From Candidatus Corynebacterium gallistercoris (GTDB lineage Bacteria; Actinomycetota; Actinomycetes; Mycobacteriales; Mycobacteriaceae), in contig DXFZ01000106.1 in assembly GCA_019114175.1 (NCBI GenBank), forward strand, positions 1 to 43,463: DNA of 43,463 nt. Direction: 5' to 3'. Within the stretch, counting starts at the first letter, position 1. The number at the start of each line of letters is the position of its first letter. Shown piece by piece: positions 26,867 to 36,872 of the stretch. Below the pieces are notes generated by a model. It saw nothing but the letters and a program-made list of their open reading frames with translations. It made no database searches and was not told the origin of the DNA. A program made the translations under genes and the position numbers.

Positions 26867-27952
26867 TCACTTGTTGTTCTTCTGGCCTGCGGCGGCAAGC
26901 ACCCGCTGGGCGATGACCTCAGCGGAGTCCCGGTGGCCCGCCTGGCGGGCGGCGGCGGAAGCGTGAGCCAACTTGTCGTCGTCACCCACAATCGCCAGGA
27001 CTTCCCTGGCTACGCGCTCACCATCGAGCTCCGCATCGGGAACCAACACGCCGCCGCCAGCCTCGACGATCGGCAAAGCATTCAGCGCCTGCTCACCGTT
27101 TCCATGCGGCAAAGGAACGTAGATGGCTGGCAGGCCCAGGGCCGAAACCTCCGCGACCGTCATGGCGCCGGAGCGGCACATGATGAGATCTGCTGCGGCG
27201 TAGGCCAGGTCCATCCGGTCAATGTAGGGCACCGCCACATATGCCGGGTCTGCCTGCGGCGCTATCACATGATTCTTCTTCCCATAGGCATGGAGCACTC
27301 CGATACCGGCGCGCTCGAGTGCGGCGGCTGCGGACGTGGCGGCGTCGTTCAAAGAAGCAGCACCCTGCGAACCACCAGTGACTAACAGCACCGGCGCATC
27401 CGCATCAAGGCCGAAGAACTCCCGCGCCTCGGCCCGCTTCACCGCACGGTCCACCCCCAGCACCGCCTGCTTGACCGGAATACCCACCACGTCGGCGGCG
27501 ATGCCCGAGCCCTCCACAGCAGCGAGCCCCTGGCCTCCCAGCCGTACCCCCAACTTGTTGGCCACACCCGCGCGGGCATTCGCCTCATGCACGAAAAACG
27601 GGATGCCCAAAGACTTCGCGGCCAGGTACGCCGGGGCGGAGACGTAGCCACCAAATCCGATGAGCACGTCCGCCTCTACATCCTTGAGAACTTTGCGGGT
27701 GGCGGACAGCGCCTTGGACAGGCGCAACGGAAGAGTGGCCAAGTCTTTGTTGGGCTTGCGCGGCACCGGCACCGGCGGGATCATCCGCAGGTCGAAGCCC
27801 CGGGCTGGGACCAGCGCGGATTCAAGGCCGCGCTCGGTGCCCAACGCCGTGACCCGTGCCGACGGGTCCGCGGCGCGGACGGCCTCCGCTACCGCAATCG
27901 CCGGTTCAATGTGCCCGGCGGTGCCTCCGCCGGCAACCACTACGGAAACCAT
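26867..27952 (-). CDS. murG: Undecaprenyl-PP-MurNAc-pentapeptide N-acetylglucosaminyltransferase
   Basis: GT28 enzyme that converts lipid I to lipid II on the inner membrane face. The protein is 361 residues. The first glycine-rich loop is [11 protein letters not shown] (8-18) and the second is [25 protein letters not shown] sequence, [10 protein letters not shown] and the UDP-GlcNAc site region [26 protein letters not shown] are intact. ATG 27952 abuts the ftsW stop with no gap. Confidence 0.97.
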   Translation of the reverse strand: MVSVVVAGGGTAGHIEPAIAVAEAVRAADPSARVTALGTERGLESALVPARGFDLRMIPPVPVPRKPNKDLATLPLRLSKALSATRKVLKDVEADVLIGFGGYVSAPAYLAAKSLGIPFFVHEANARAGVANKLGVRLGGQGLAAVEGSGIAADVVGIPVKQAVLGVDRAVKRAEAREFFGLDADAPVLLVTGGSQGAASLNDAATSAAAALERAGIGVLHAYGKKNHVIAPQADPAYVAVPYIDRMDLAYAAADLIMCRSGAMTVAEVSALGLPAIYVPLPHGNGEQALNALPIVEAGGGVLVPDAELDGERVAREVLAIVGDDDKLAHASAAARQAGHRDSAEVIAQRVLAAAGQKNNK

Positions 27953-29419
27953 CTAGCGCCTCCTGTTGTTTCTGTCCTCGTGCTGCCTGCGCGCGGCACC
28001 GCGCGGCGGCAGCTGTTGTCTGCGTACCCCATCGTAGCCACGGCGCGGCGCTCTGCTGCCCATCCTGTCCATGGAAGCATCGACGCGGCGGCGTTCCCGC
28101 TGGACATCCTGACTCACGCGGGGACGGGTGACTGGCTCACCGTAGGTCTGCGTGGTGGTGCGGCGTTCCTGGCGGCGCGCATCACCGGGGACATACGGCA
28201 GAGGCTCGGGTAGGAAGAACAGGCGGTCGAACAGCGGCCGGCCTTCATGCTGCATAGAACTAATAGCCTCCGGCTCGTGCCGCGCACAGCTGCACAGCAG
28301 GCCCAGGGAGATCAGCGTGATGATGGCTGATGAACCGCCTGCGGAGATCAACGGCAGCTGCACACCGGTGACCGGGAAGTACCCCACCACGTAGCCCATG
28401 TTGTAGAAGGCCTGGACCACAATGCCCACGGTGAGCGTGGCGGCGAGCATCTTGAGGAATGGATCCGCCTGAGCCAAGGCGGTGCGGATGCCGAAGATGC
28501 CCAGCAAGGCGAAGAGCAGCACCACGGCCACGGCGCCGATGAGTCCCAGCTCCTCACCCACGATGGCGAAAATGAAGTCATTCTTCGCCTCCGGCAGATA
28601 GAACCACTTGGCCCTGGATTGGCCCAGGCCCGCCCCGGTGAGTCCGCCATCGGAGAGGGACAGAATCCCCTGGTGGGACTGGTAGGCCGAACCCTGCGTG
28701 CTCGTCTCCGGGAAGTGCAGAGTCAGTGCATCCAGCCACGTTGTGATGCGCGCGGAACGGAAATTGGCCCGGGCGATAGTCATCGTTCCCAGCGCTGCGA
28801 TGAGCCCAAGGAACAGCGCGATCAGCTTGGAGGACACCCCTGCGAAGAACAGAAGGCTCAGCACCACAATGCCCACGGTGAACATCATGCCCAGATCCTT
28901 CTGCGCCAAAATGAGGACCAAGATCATGCTGCACACCACGAGGAATGGCCCAAGGGCCTGGTTGAACTGCTGGGTGAGGCGAAGGCGAGAACTGATCTGG
29001 GCAGACCCCCATACCGCAAGGGCTAGCTTGGCTACCTCAGAGGGTTGCACGCCGATGGGGCCAACGCGGATCCAGGAGTTCGAGCCCACTTCCTCCCCGC
29101 CAATACCGATGCCCGGAATCAGCACCATGACAAGGAGCACAAACGCTATGCCGAGCAACAGGCCTGAATACCGCTTCACCGTGCTCGGGCGCATCCGCAT
29201 GGCGATCCACATGCCGATGAGGCCGAGGACTACCACCACAGCCTGCTTGATGAACTCGCCGAAGACACTGGATCCTTGCGCGTAGGAGGTCACCATCGAT
29301 GATGACAACACCATGGTCAGCCCCAGCGCGGTGAGGATGAAGGTGACGGAAAGCAGCACAAAGTAGTTCACCTGCGGCTTGCCGAGGATCGCCTTAAGCT
29401 TGGCCTGCAATGTGTTCAT
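27953..29419 (-). CDS. ftsW: Peptidoglycan glycosyltransferase FtsW (SEDS)
   Basis: Divisome SEDS glycosyltransferase that polymerises lipid II together with FtsI. The 488-residue protein has about ten membrane helices. Family motifs include NSWIRVGPIGVQPSEVAKLA, HFPETSTQGSAYQSHQGILS (extracellular loop), FIFAIVGEELGLIGA and PVTGVQLPLISAGGSS. A long basic cytoplasmic tail of about 85 residues (Arg-rich, with RRQERRTTTQTYG and a terminal EDRNNRRR) is longer than in E. coli and typical of actinobacteria. It lies two bases after the murD stop. Confidence 0.96.
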   Translation of the reverse strand: MNTLQAKLKAILGKPQVNYFVLLSVTFILTALGLTMVLSSSMVTSYAQGSSVFGEFIKQAVVVVLGLIGMWIAMRMRPSTVKRYSGLLLGIAFVLLVMVLIPGIGIGGEEVGSNSWIRVGPIGVQPSEVAKLALAVWGSAQISSRLRLTQQFNQALGPFLVVCSMILVLILAQKDLGMMFTVGIVVLSLLFFAGVSSKLIALFLGLIAALGTMTIARANFRSARITTWLDALTLHFPETSTQGSAYQSHQGILSLSDGGLTGAGLGQSRAKWFYLPEAKNDFIFAIVGEELGLIGAVAVVLLFALLGIFGIRTALAQADPFLKMLAATLTVGIVVQAFYNMGYVVGYFPVTGVQLPLISAGGSSAIITLISLGLLCSCARHEPEAISSMQHEGRPLFDRLFFLPEPLPYVPGDARRQERRTTTQTYGEPVTRPRVSQDVQRERRRVDASMDRMGSRAPRRGYDGVRRQQLPPRGAARRQHEDRNNRRR

Positions 29420-29421
29420 GG

Positions 29422-30831
29422 TTACTCTCCCGCCGCGGCGAATTCTGCGAAGAGGTCTCCGCGCTGCCCCATGCCGGTGTACATGTCCAGGGAGGCCGCC
29501 GCGGGGGCGAGGATCACGATGTCTCCCGGCCTAGCCTGCTGCCTAGCCGCCAGGACCGCCTGCTCCATGGCCCCGCGCGGGTCAGTCTCGTCAATCACAT
29601 CCACATGAACAGTGGGTGCAACGCGGGCCAATTCCGCAGCGATGATGCGCCGATCCACGCCGAGCACCACTGCGGCTTTGAGGCCACCGGCGATTTTGGA
29701 GATCAACTCCGTCACGCTTGCACCTTTGAGCTGCCCGCCGGCGACCCAGATGACGTTGTCCTGGCCGCGCAGCGCAGCCTCTGCCGCGTGCGGGTTCGTC
29801 GCCTTGGAGTTATCGATCCAGGTCACCTCTCCCGTTGTCGCCACGACCTGGCCGCGATGGGCTTGAACCTGGAAGCTGCTGAGCGCGGCGGCGATAGCGC
29901 TGGCTTTCACATTGACGGCGCGTGCCATCGCAGCACTGGCGGCCGCATCGGCGATTCCCGCCGGGCCGGGCGGGCTGATCCCTTCTGCGCTGGCCAGGGG
30001 CTCGCTGTTGTGGGTCAGGGTCGCTGCGTTCACTCCCACAACGTTGTTGATGTGCGACGCCACCGGCGCCCCAGCCGTAAAACCCCAGCAGGGGCCTTCC
30101 AGAGCCGCCCGCGCCGCGGGGAGCTGCATAACTTCTGGCTCATCGAGAGCCAGCACCGGGTACCGAGCGGTCAACACCTTAGCCTTGTCTGCGGCGTATT
30201 CTGCGAAGCTTCCGTGCCAATCAATGTGATCCTCGGCGAGGTTGAGGACGCATCCCACGTCCGGGGTAAACGTGGGCGCCCAGTGAAGCTGGAAACTTGA
30301 GACTTCGGCGACCAACACGTCGACGCGGGCGCCTTCCTCGTTCCCGCGGGTCAGCGCAACCCCGGGTGGGGTGCCGATGTTTCCCACGGCTTCGGCCGAC
30401 CGGCCGTCCGCCTGCATCATGGCGGTGAGCATCGCGGTGGTGGTCGTCTTGCCGTTTGTGCCAGTCACGGCCATCCACATCCTCGGCGCCCCGAAGGCAC
30501 CCGCCTGATCTGCGAGCCATGCCGCTTCGATGTCCCCAATGACCGGCACGCCTGTCTCAGCCGCCGCTGACAATAAGGGTGAATCAGGGCGCCATCCCGG
30601 GGAAGTGATGAGGAGGGCTGGCGGTTGGTTGTGCAGGCTTTCCACGGCCTGTGCAACGGTCAGGGTGGCTTCCGGCGCGCGGTCGTCGACAATGCGCACG
30701 TCCTTGGCCCCCATGGCCTTCAACATGGTGAGCACTCCCCGGCCAGCCACGCCCAGTCCAGCGAGGAACACCACGTCGTGGCGCATGAGCTCTACGGCTT
30801 CGTTGGGGCTGAGCATTACGGGGCGGGACAT
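29422..30831 (-). CDS. murD: UDP-N-acetylmuramoyl-L-alanine--D-glutamate ligase
   Basis: Adds D-Glu to the growing stem peptide. The 469-residue protein has an N-terminal dinucleotide-like domain ([13 protein letters not shown]), the ATP loop GTNGKTTTT (124-132), [11 protein letters not shown] and a C-domain with [12 protein letters not shown] and [13 protein letters not shown], all diagnostic of MurD. ATG 30831 is chosen because AAGGAA sits nine bases upstream. A GTG at 30840 is in frame but directly abuts the same ribosome-binding site, too close to be used. Confidence 0.95.
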   Translation of the reverse strand: MSRPVMLSPNEAVELMRHDVVFLAGLGVAGRGVLTMLKAMGAKDVRIVDDRAPEATLTVAQAVESLHNQPPALLITSPGWRPDSPLLSAAAETGVPVIGDIEAAWLADQAGAFGAPRMWMAVTGTNGKTTTTAMLTAMMQADGRSAEAVGNIGTPPGVALTRGNEEGARVDVLVAEVSSFQLHWAPTFTPDVGCVLNLAEDHIDWHGSFAEYAADKAKVLTARYPVLALDEPEVMQLPAARAALEGPCWGFTAGAPVASHINNVVGVNAATLTHNSEPLASAEGISPPGPAGIADAAASAAMARAVNVKASAIAAALSSFQVQAHRGQVVATTGEVTWIDNSKATNPHAAEAALRGQDNVIWVAGGQLKGASVTELISKIAGGLKAAVVLGVDRRIIAAELARVAPTVHVDVIDETDPRGAMEQAVLAARQQARPGDIVILAPAAASLDMYTGMGQRGDLFAEFAAAGE

Positions 30832-30876
30832 GTTGGTCACTTCCTTGATTGTTGTGTGTCGTGGTGTTGGCGCACG

Positions 30877-31977
30877 CTAGAAGTCCGCCACCGTGAGCCA
30901 TTGGCCGTAGAACAAACCAAAGCCGGTGAGGGCTGCGAGAACTGCGACGAGCCAGAAGCGGATGACCACCGTGGTCTCCGCCCAGCCGCCATTCTCAAAG
31001 TGGTGGTGGATGGGTGCCATGCGGAACACGCGCTTGCCGGTGGTCTTGAAGAACAGAACCTGGATAACCACGGACGCGGCCTCGGCAACGAAGACGATGC
31101 CGACGAGGACCATGAGCAACTCAGTCTGAGTCGTGATAGACAGGCCCGCCACGAGGCCGCCCAAGGCCAAGGAGCCCGTATCGCCCATGAAGATCTTCGC
31201 GGGGGCAGCATTCCACCACAGGAAACCCAAGCAGGCGCCCAGCGCGGCGGACGCCAGCATCGCGAGGTCCAGCGGGTCGCGCACCGCGTAGCACCCCACG
31301 GCAGCGCCGTTCGCACAAGAATTGCGGAACTGCCAGAAGGTGATGAGGACGTAGGTGGCCATGACGATGGCTGTGATTCCTCCGGCAAGTCCGTCCAGGC
31401 CATCGGTGAGGTTGACCGCGTTGGACCACGCGGAGATCACAATGTAGATAAAGATGAGGAACAGGATGCTGCCGATGATCACTCCCCCGATGGCGATATC
31501 GAAGGTCGGCAGGTCTCGCAGGAAGGACAGGTGCGTGGAGCCAGGCGTCATGCCATTAGCGTTGGGGAACTGCAGGATTAACAGGCCGAAGACGATGGCC
31601 GTGGCAAGCTGGCCCGCCAGCTTGGCCTTGGCGTTGAGGCCGAGATTACGCCCCTTCACCAGCTTGATGTAGTCATCGGCGAATCCGAGCCCACCCAGGG
31701 CCAGGGTCAATCCCAGCACCAGCCAGCCCGACACCCCGGGGCCTGCCCCGGTGGTGAGTAGCCCGGCTGCCACGGCGGCGAGATAACCCAGGACGATGCC
31801 CGCAAGGATGGCGATGCCACCCATCGTGGGAGTGCCACGCTTCTTGAAGTGGGATTTTGGTCCCTCTTCCCGGATCTCTTGGCCGAGTCCCTCAGCGGAG
31901 AACTTCCTGATGAGGAATGGGGTGAAAAACACTGATACGAGGAAGGCTGTGGCGCCAGCAATGAAAATCTGCAACAT
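30877..31977 (-). CDS. mraY: Phospho-N-acetylmuramoyl-pentapeptide transferase
   Basis: Makes lipid I by moving phospho-MurNAc-pentapeptide onto undecaprenyl phosphate. The 366-residue protein has about ten membrane helices. It shows [11 protein letters not shown], the catalytic region [31 protein letters not shown] and the C-terminal APIHHHFE histidine motif. Short gaps separate it from murF (9 nt) and murD (45 nt). Confidence 0.97.
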   Translation of the reverse strand: MLQIFIAGATAFLVSVFFTPFLIRKFSAEGLGQEIREEGPKSHFKKRGTPTMGGIAILAGIVLGYLAAVAAGLLTTGAGPGVSGWLVLGLTLALGGLGFADDYIKLVKGRNLGLNAKAKLAGQLATAIVFGLLILQFPNANGMTPGSTHLSFLRDLPTFDIAIGGVIIGSILFLIFIYIVISAWSNAVNLTDGLDGLAGGITAIVMATYVLITFWQFRNSCANGAAVGCYAVRDPLDLAMLASAALGACLGFLWWNAAPAKIFMGDTGSLALGGLVAGLSITTQTELLMVLVGIVFVAEAASVVIQVLFFKTTGKRVFRMAPIHHHFENGGWAETTVVIRFWLVAVLAALTGFGLFYGQWLTVADF

Positions 31978-31986
31978 GACTACTCT

Positions 31987-33453
31987 TTAAGCTCCTTCGC
32001 CTTCACCAAACAACAGCCCTTCGGCCACGGCCCACAACCCCTCGGACTGGGAGGCCTTCACCAGCACTACGTCACCGGCAGCGAGGTCAAGGTCAATGTA
32101 ATTCACAGCGGCATCGATGTCCTCCACCTGAACGGTGCGCACTCCGGCGGATTCTGCCGCCTCCGCGATGGCCTGCTGGTTTACGCCATTTCCCACGACG
32201 ACGGCTCGGTCAATGCCAAGCTCACCCATCGTGCGGCCCAGCTGCTCGTGCTCCGCCGTGGCCTTTGTGCCCAGCTCACCCATTTGCCCCACCACTGCCC
32301 AAGAGGTTGCCTCCCCGGCAGTGTAGGCCAATGCTTCCAGCCCGGCACGCATGGATTCCGGATTCGCGTTGTAGGCATCATTAATGACCGTCACGCCATC
32401 GCGGCGTTCCCGCACATCCATACGGTGGGCGCTCAGGGCACGGTGCTCAGAAAGAGCGGTTGTCACCTGTGCCGGATCGATACCCACCTCCATGGCCACA
32501 GCAGCTGCGGCCAGTGCATTCGACACCTGGTGGGCGCCGAAAACCTGGAGGCGCAACGTGACCGGATCGCCGTGCGGGTGGACGAGGGTGAAGGTTGCCC
32601 GCGCCATGCGGTCCAACTCCACCTCACGGGCCTGGTAATCAGCGTCGCCCCCAACGGAGAAGGTCACCACGCGCGCTGACGTGCGCTGCGCCATCGCCGC
32701 AACGTGTTCGTCATCCGCGTTAAGAATGGCAACTCCGCCCTCGTCCAGCGCCTCGACGAGCTCACCCTTTGCCTGGGCAATGGCATCCCGTGAGCCAAAC
32801 TCACCCATGTGTGCACTGCCCACGTTGAGTACCACTCCGATTTGCGGGGGCGTGACCTCCGTCAGGTGCCGGATGTGCCCAATACCCCTGGCGGACATTT
32901 CGGATACCAGGAAGCGGGTGTCAGAGTTCGCGCGCAATGCGGTGTAGGGCAACCCGATTTCGTTGTTGAAGCTGCCGGGAGGAGCCACGGTGGGGCCAGC
33001 GGTGCTGAGGACCGTCCCGATGAGGTCTTTCGTGGACGTCTTGCCGGCCGACCCCGTCACACCAACGACCGTGAGGCCCTGTTCCACCAGTTGGTCAGTG
33101 TTGTAGCGGGCGAGCTTATCAATGGCGGCAAGCACGGCGGCTCCACCGCCGTCTGCATCGTGCTCAAAGGCAGTAGCATTCGCGGACTCTGTCGGCGTTG
33201 GCACCGGTTCCGCGACGATGCAGGGAGCATCAACCTCGCGGGCAACGATAGCCAAGGCTGCACCCTTGTCCATGGCTGCCGGGACGAAATCGTGGCCATC
33301 CACCCGCGCGCCTGGCAGCGCCATGAAAATGCTTCCGGGCGTGACCTTGCGGGAGTCGAACTCAACCGGTCCAGTGACCAGCGTGTCCGGGTCAGCCCCA
33401 CGGAGCTGACCGCCCGTCGTGGATGCAATTGTGCCTACGGAAAGCTCAATCAT
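31987..33453 (-). CDS. murF: UDP-MurNAc-tripeptide--D-alanyl-D-alanine ligase
   Basis: Adds the D-Ala-D-Ala dipeptide to complete the pentapeptide precursor. The 488-residue protein opens with the MurF uridine domain (TGPVEFDSRKVTPGSIFMAL). The ATP loop is TGSAGKTSTKD (about 133-143). FNNEIGLPYT, GSAHMGEFGS and INDAYNANPESM are MurF-specific. An insert around residues 78-106 is rich in Pro, Ala and Gly. ATG 33453 overlaps the murE stop as ATGA. Confidence 0.96.
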   Translation of the reverse strand: MIELSVGTIASTTGGQLRGADPDTLVTGPVEFDSRKVTPGSIFMALPGARVDGHDFVPAAMDKGAALAIVAREVDAPCIVAEPVPTPTESANATAFEHDADGGGAAVLAAIDKLARYNTDQLVEQGLTVVGVTGSAGKTSTKDLIGTVLSTAGPTVAPPGSFNNEIGLPYTALRANSDTRFLVSEMSARGIGHIRHLTEVTPPQIGVVLNVGSAHMGEFGSRDAIAQAKGELVEALDEGGVAILNADDEHVAAMAQRTSARVVTFSVGGDADYQAREVELDRMARATFTLVHPHGDPVTLRLQVFGAHQVSNALAAAAVAMEVGIDPAQVTTALSEHRALSAHRMDVRERRDGVTVINDAYNANPESMRAGLEALAYTAGEATSWAVVGQMGELGTKATAEHEQLGRTMGELGIDRAVVVGNGVNQQAIAEAAESAGVRTVQVEDIDAAVNYIDLDLAAGDVVLVKASQSEGLWAVAEGLLFGEGEGA

Positions 33454-34916
33454 GCTTCGCCACCAACCTTGCGCCGTAGCGCTTCTTGAACAACCAGAAC
33501 ATCATCGAAATCGTACATTACACCGCGGACAAGCTGGCCCTTTTCATGGCCTTTACCTGCGACAACGATGGCGTCGCCAGGCTCAGCCCAGTCAACAGCA
33601 GCGGCGATGGCCTCTGCCCTATCCGCGATGTTCACGATCGTATCCGCCTGCCCGGCCTCCACCGCGCCGCGGTACACGGACTCCCGGATCGCTTCGGGGT
33701 CCTCGTCGCGAGGATTGTCGTCGGTGACGAAGACCGCATCGGCCAGAGCGCCAGCCCACTTCCCCATGACGGGACGCTTGTCCGCGTCGCGGTTTCCGCC
33801 GGCCCCCAGCACAATGCCGATCCGGCGATAGTCCTTCAAGTTATCCAACACTGCGGCCACTGCACCGGGCTTGTGGGCGTAGTCCACCATGGCGATGAAG
33901 TCCTGCCCCTCATCGACAAGCTGCATCCGGCCGGGAACGTGCACATCCGCAATGCCTGCAGCGGCCACATTCACGTCCCCGCCCAGAGCGCTGACACATG
34001 CCAGAGCGATGAGGCTGTTGACCTGATTGAATGCACCGGCCATGGAGATGGAGTAGTGCAGAGTGCGTCCGCCAGCCGTGGCGACGATGTCTTGCCGGCC
34101 GTTCTGGCGGACCTCAACTTCGTCGATGCGCCAATCCTCACCGACCCGGATGACGCTGCCCTTCTGAGCCGCGAGATCCGCCATGCGGCGGCCCCAGTCG
34201 TCATCCACGCACACCACCGCGTTCGTGGTCATGTCAAACAGCGAGGCCTTCGCTTGGAAGTAATCCTCCATCGTGGGGTGGAAATCGAGGTGGTCTTGGC
34301 TCAAGTTCGTGAAGGAGGCTACATCGAAATCAATGCCGGAGACACGGCCCAATTCCAAGGCGTGGCTGGAGACCTCCATGATCACGTGCGTCACCTGCTC
34401 ATCGCGCATGTGGGCCAGCAGAGACTGCATCGTGGGGGCCTCAGGGGTCGTCAGCTTCGTGGGAATGGCCCGCCCGTCGATACGCGTGCCGGTCGTTCCA
34501 ATGATGCCCACCTTCGCGCCGGTGGCCATGAACGCGGCCTCCGCCAGGTAACTCGTGGTGGTTTTCCCGGAGGTCCCGGTGATACCCACCACCGTCATGT
34601 CCCGTGAAGGATGACCATAGATTTCAGCCGCTACCGGCCCCATCCACTCGCGCACGTCCCCAACCACCAGTATGGGTAGCTGATCTGGGGAGGTGGCGTC
34701 GCTAATAATTGCGGCGCCAGCCGCATCGGTAAGCACCGCAGCGGCGGACGAGCCCGCAGCGAACGAGGCACCGTGCGCCTTCGCTCCCGGAACGGCGCAG
34801 AAAAGTCCGCCAGGGAGAACATCGGCAGAGCCAATGGCCGCTGAGGTTAGCTCAACCGAGGCATCACCGATCACGGAGCCGCCGGTTAGTTCGCTTAAGC
34901 GTTTGAGAGATGTCAT
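33450..34916 (-). CDS. murE: UDP-MurNAc-L-alanyl-D-glutamate--meso-diaminopimelate ligase
   Basis: Adds the third stem residue. The 488-residue protein has the ATP loop GTSGKTTTSY (114-123), HVIMEVSSHALELGR and NLSQDHLDFH. The substrate-selecting motif is DNPR (400-403, in VTDDNPRDEDP), which marks meso-diaminopimelate rather than lysine specificity, as expected for corynebacterial cell walls. ATG 34916 overlaps the ftsI stop as ATGA. Confidence 0.96.
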   Translation of the reverse strand: MTSLKRLSELTGGSVIGDASVELTSAAIGSADVLPGGLFCAVPGAKAHGASFAAGSSAAAVLTDAAGAAIISDATSPDQLPILVVGDVREWMGPVAAEIYGHPSRDMTVVGITGTSGKTTTSYLAEAAFMATGAKVGIIGTTGTRIDGRAIPTKLTTPEAPTMQSLLAHMRDEQVTHVIMEVSSHALELGRVSGIDFDVASFTNLSQDHLDFHPTMEDYFQAKASLFDMTTNAVVCVDDDWGRRMADLAAQKGSVIRVGEDWRIDEVEVRQNGRQDIVATAGGRTLHYSISMAGAFNQVNSLIALACVSALGGDVNVAAAGIADVHVPGRMQLVDEGQDFIAMVDYAHKPGAVAAVLDNLKDYRRIGIVLGAGGNRDADKRPVMGKWAGALADAVFVTDDNPRDEDPEAIRESVYRGAVEAGQADTIVNIADRAEAIAAAVDWAEPGDAIVVAGKGHEKGQLVRGVMYDFDDVLVVQEALRRKVGGEA

Positions 34917-36766
34917 TGTGCCTCCAACATCAGCATCGGACCGGGATCGCCGGACAGGGGAACGTTGTAGTGGTCAAGCAACCACGAGGTGATCTGATTG
35001 AACAGCGGCGCGGCCGAGCCGCCGGACGCGGGATCATCCAGCATCAATCCCACCACGAAACGGGGATTATCCGCAGGCGCGATGCCCGCAAACGTGATCC
35101 AATAGTCGGACATCGAATACGCGCCGGTGTCCTCATTGATCTGCTGGGCCGTGCCGGTCTTGCCGGAGACCTGATAGCCGTCAATCGCCGCAGCGGCACC
35201 GGTTCCCTGCTGGACACCAGTGGGATCGGATTGGGTCACCGCGCGGAACATGTCGACCACCGTCCGGGCCGTGGCTGGGGACACCACGCGAGTTTCCTGC
35301 GGCGGCTCGGCCTGCAGCTGGAGCCCATCGGAAGTGGTGATCGCATCGATCAACCGGGGTTCGATGCGCACGCCATCGTTAGCCAGAGCCTGGTAGATGC
35401 TGGTCATCTGAAGCAGGCTCATGGACATGCCTTGGCCGATCGGCAGGTTGGCAAACGTGCCGCCGGACCACTGGGACAGCTCCGGCAGGTAGCCCGCCGT
35501 CTCATAGGGCAAGCCCACCCCGGGCGCCTGGCCGATGCCGAACTTACGGAAGTAGTCATACATCTGCTGCTCCCCCACTCGCTCGGCGAGCATGAGGGTG
35601 CCCACGTTGGAAGACTTACCGAACACGCCCGTGGTGGTGTACGGCACCACGCCGTGCTCCCACGCGTCCTTGACGGTGACACCGGCCATGTCAATGGAGC
35701 CCGGCACCTGCAGCACCTCATCGGGCGTTGTCTTCTTCTCTTCGATGGCCGCAGCGGCGGTCATGATTTTGGCCACCGATCCCGGCTCAAAGGTTTCTGC
35801 CGTGTTGCGGTCACCGAAGACCTTGTCCCGCTTGAGCTGCTTCTCAATATCCCCATTCGGGTTGATTGAATCGCTGGAGGCCATGGCGATGACCTCGCCA
35901 GTGTGCGCATCAAGAACAACAGCCGAAGCGGACTTAGCCTGGGTCTTGTCTTTTTCCTGCTGCAACTGTTGCTGAATGTACGTCTGGGCGTCCAGGTCAA
36001 TGGTCAATTGGAAAGAATCGCCATCGACCGCCGGATGCTGGTCCCTGGTGGAGCCGGGGATGAGGTAGCCGTCGCCCCCCACATCCACCGTGCGGGAACC
36101 ATTGATGCCCTGGAGCCTGGCATCCTGGCTGAGCTCGAGGCCGAACTGGCCCTGGTTATCCGTGGAGATCTTTCCAATGAGATTCTGCGCCACGGCCCCA
36201 TTGGGGTACTGGCGCAGGTCCTGGCGCTCTGACGTGATCTCAGGGAACTTTTCCACCACCTCTTGGGCGATGTCTGGATCCACGTTGCGGACCAGCACCT
36301 CGTAGGAGGAATCTGACTCCAGCTTCTGCCGGAGGTCCTTTTCCTTGATTTCATCGCCTTCATCGCTGATCATCGTGGGAAGTTCAGTGACGATCTGGTC
36401 GATGCGCTCGTCCGGTGGGGGCGCGATGTCCGGGTACAGTTCGTGCCGCTCCTGCATGAACGCGCGGAGCTTATTGGGATGAACCGACAGCGAACGCGCC
36501 TCCATTGTGTACGCCAATTGCAGGCCGTTGCGATCCGTGATGGCGCCCCGGTGCGCCGGTTCGGTAATCACGGCAGTGCGCTGCAACTGCGCCTGGGCAG
36601 CCAGGGTGGGACTTGCGATGAGCTGCACCCACACGAGGCGCACGATCAGGGCGATGACCAGCAGGACTACGCCGGCCATGATGATGCGAACGCGCTTGTT
36701 GAACCGACCCGTGGAGGTATCCAGGATCAGCCAATCATTCGCGGGTACGGTGCGCCGATCAGCCAA
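34913..36766 (-). CDS. ftsI: Septal transpeptidase FtsI (PBP3, class B)
   Basis: Penicillin-binding transpeptidase that cross-links septal peptidoglycan with FtsW. The 617-residue protein has a cytoplasmic N-terminus, one membrane helix (about 29-50, IIMAGVVLLVIALIVRLVW), a pedestal domain starting HRGAITDRNG, and the catalytic domain. The active-site motifs are SVAK with nucleophile S330 and K333, SSN at 385-387 and KTG at 536-538. No PASTA domain follows. The start is TTG 36766, preceded by a full AAGGAGGG Shine-Dalgarno seven bases upstream; no ATG or GTG nearby fits as well. Confidence 0.96.
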   Translation of the reverse strand: MADRRTVPANDWLILDTSTGRFNKRVRIIMAGVVLLVIALIVRLVWVQLIASPTLAAQAQLQRTAVITEPAHRGAITDRNGLQLAYTMEARSLSVHPNKLRAFMQERHELYPDIAPPPDERIDQIVTELPTMISDEGDEIKEKDLRQKLESDSSYEVLVRNVDPDIAQEVVEKFPEITSERQDLRQYPNGAVAQNLIGKISTDNQGQFGLELSQDARLQGINGSRTVDVGGDGYLIPGSTRDQHPAVDGDSFQLTIDLDAQTYIQQQLQQEKDKTQAKSASAVVLDAHTGEVIAMASSDSINPNGDIEKQLKRDKVFGDRNTAETFEPGSVAKIMTAAAAIEEKKTTPDEVLQVPGSIDMAGVTVKDAWEHGVVPYTTTGVFGKSSNVGTLMLAERVGEQQMYDYFRKFGIGQAPGVGLPYETAGYLPELSQWSGGTFANLPIGQGMSMSLLQMTSIYQALANDGVRIEPRLIDAITTSDGLQLQAEPPQETRVVSPATARTVVDMFRAVTQSDPTGVQQGTGAAAAIDGYQVSGKTGTAQQINEDTGAYSMSDYWITFAGIAPADNPRFVVGLMLDDPASGGSAAPLFNQITSWLLDHYNVPLSGDPGPMLMLEAQ

Positions 36767-36872
36767 CGCTAGTCCCTCCTTCCATCCGGGCTATTGTCCC
36801 CCCGTACAGCACAAGGGGCCGGGGATTGTTCCCGGCGTGTTGCAAACTTGACGAGAAACACACTCACCCTAG

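Noticed and set aside
33486..34607. Plus-strand open frame (373 codons) opposite murE
   Set aside because: Antisense shadow; murE motifs on the minus strand are complete.
36818..36836. GCCGGG-N7-CCCGGC hairpin between the ftsL-like gene and ftsI as a terminator
   Set aside because: Only 6 bp, no U-tract on the minus strand, and the flanking genes belong to one division operon. It may be incidental GC pairing.
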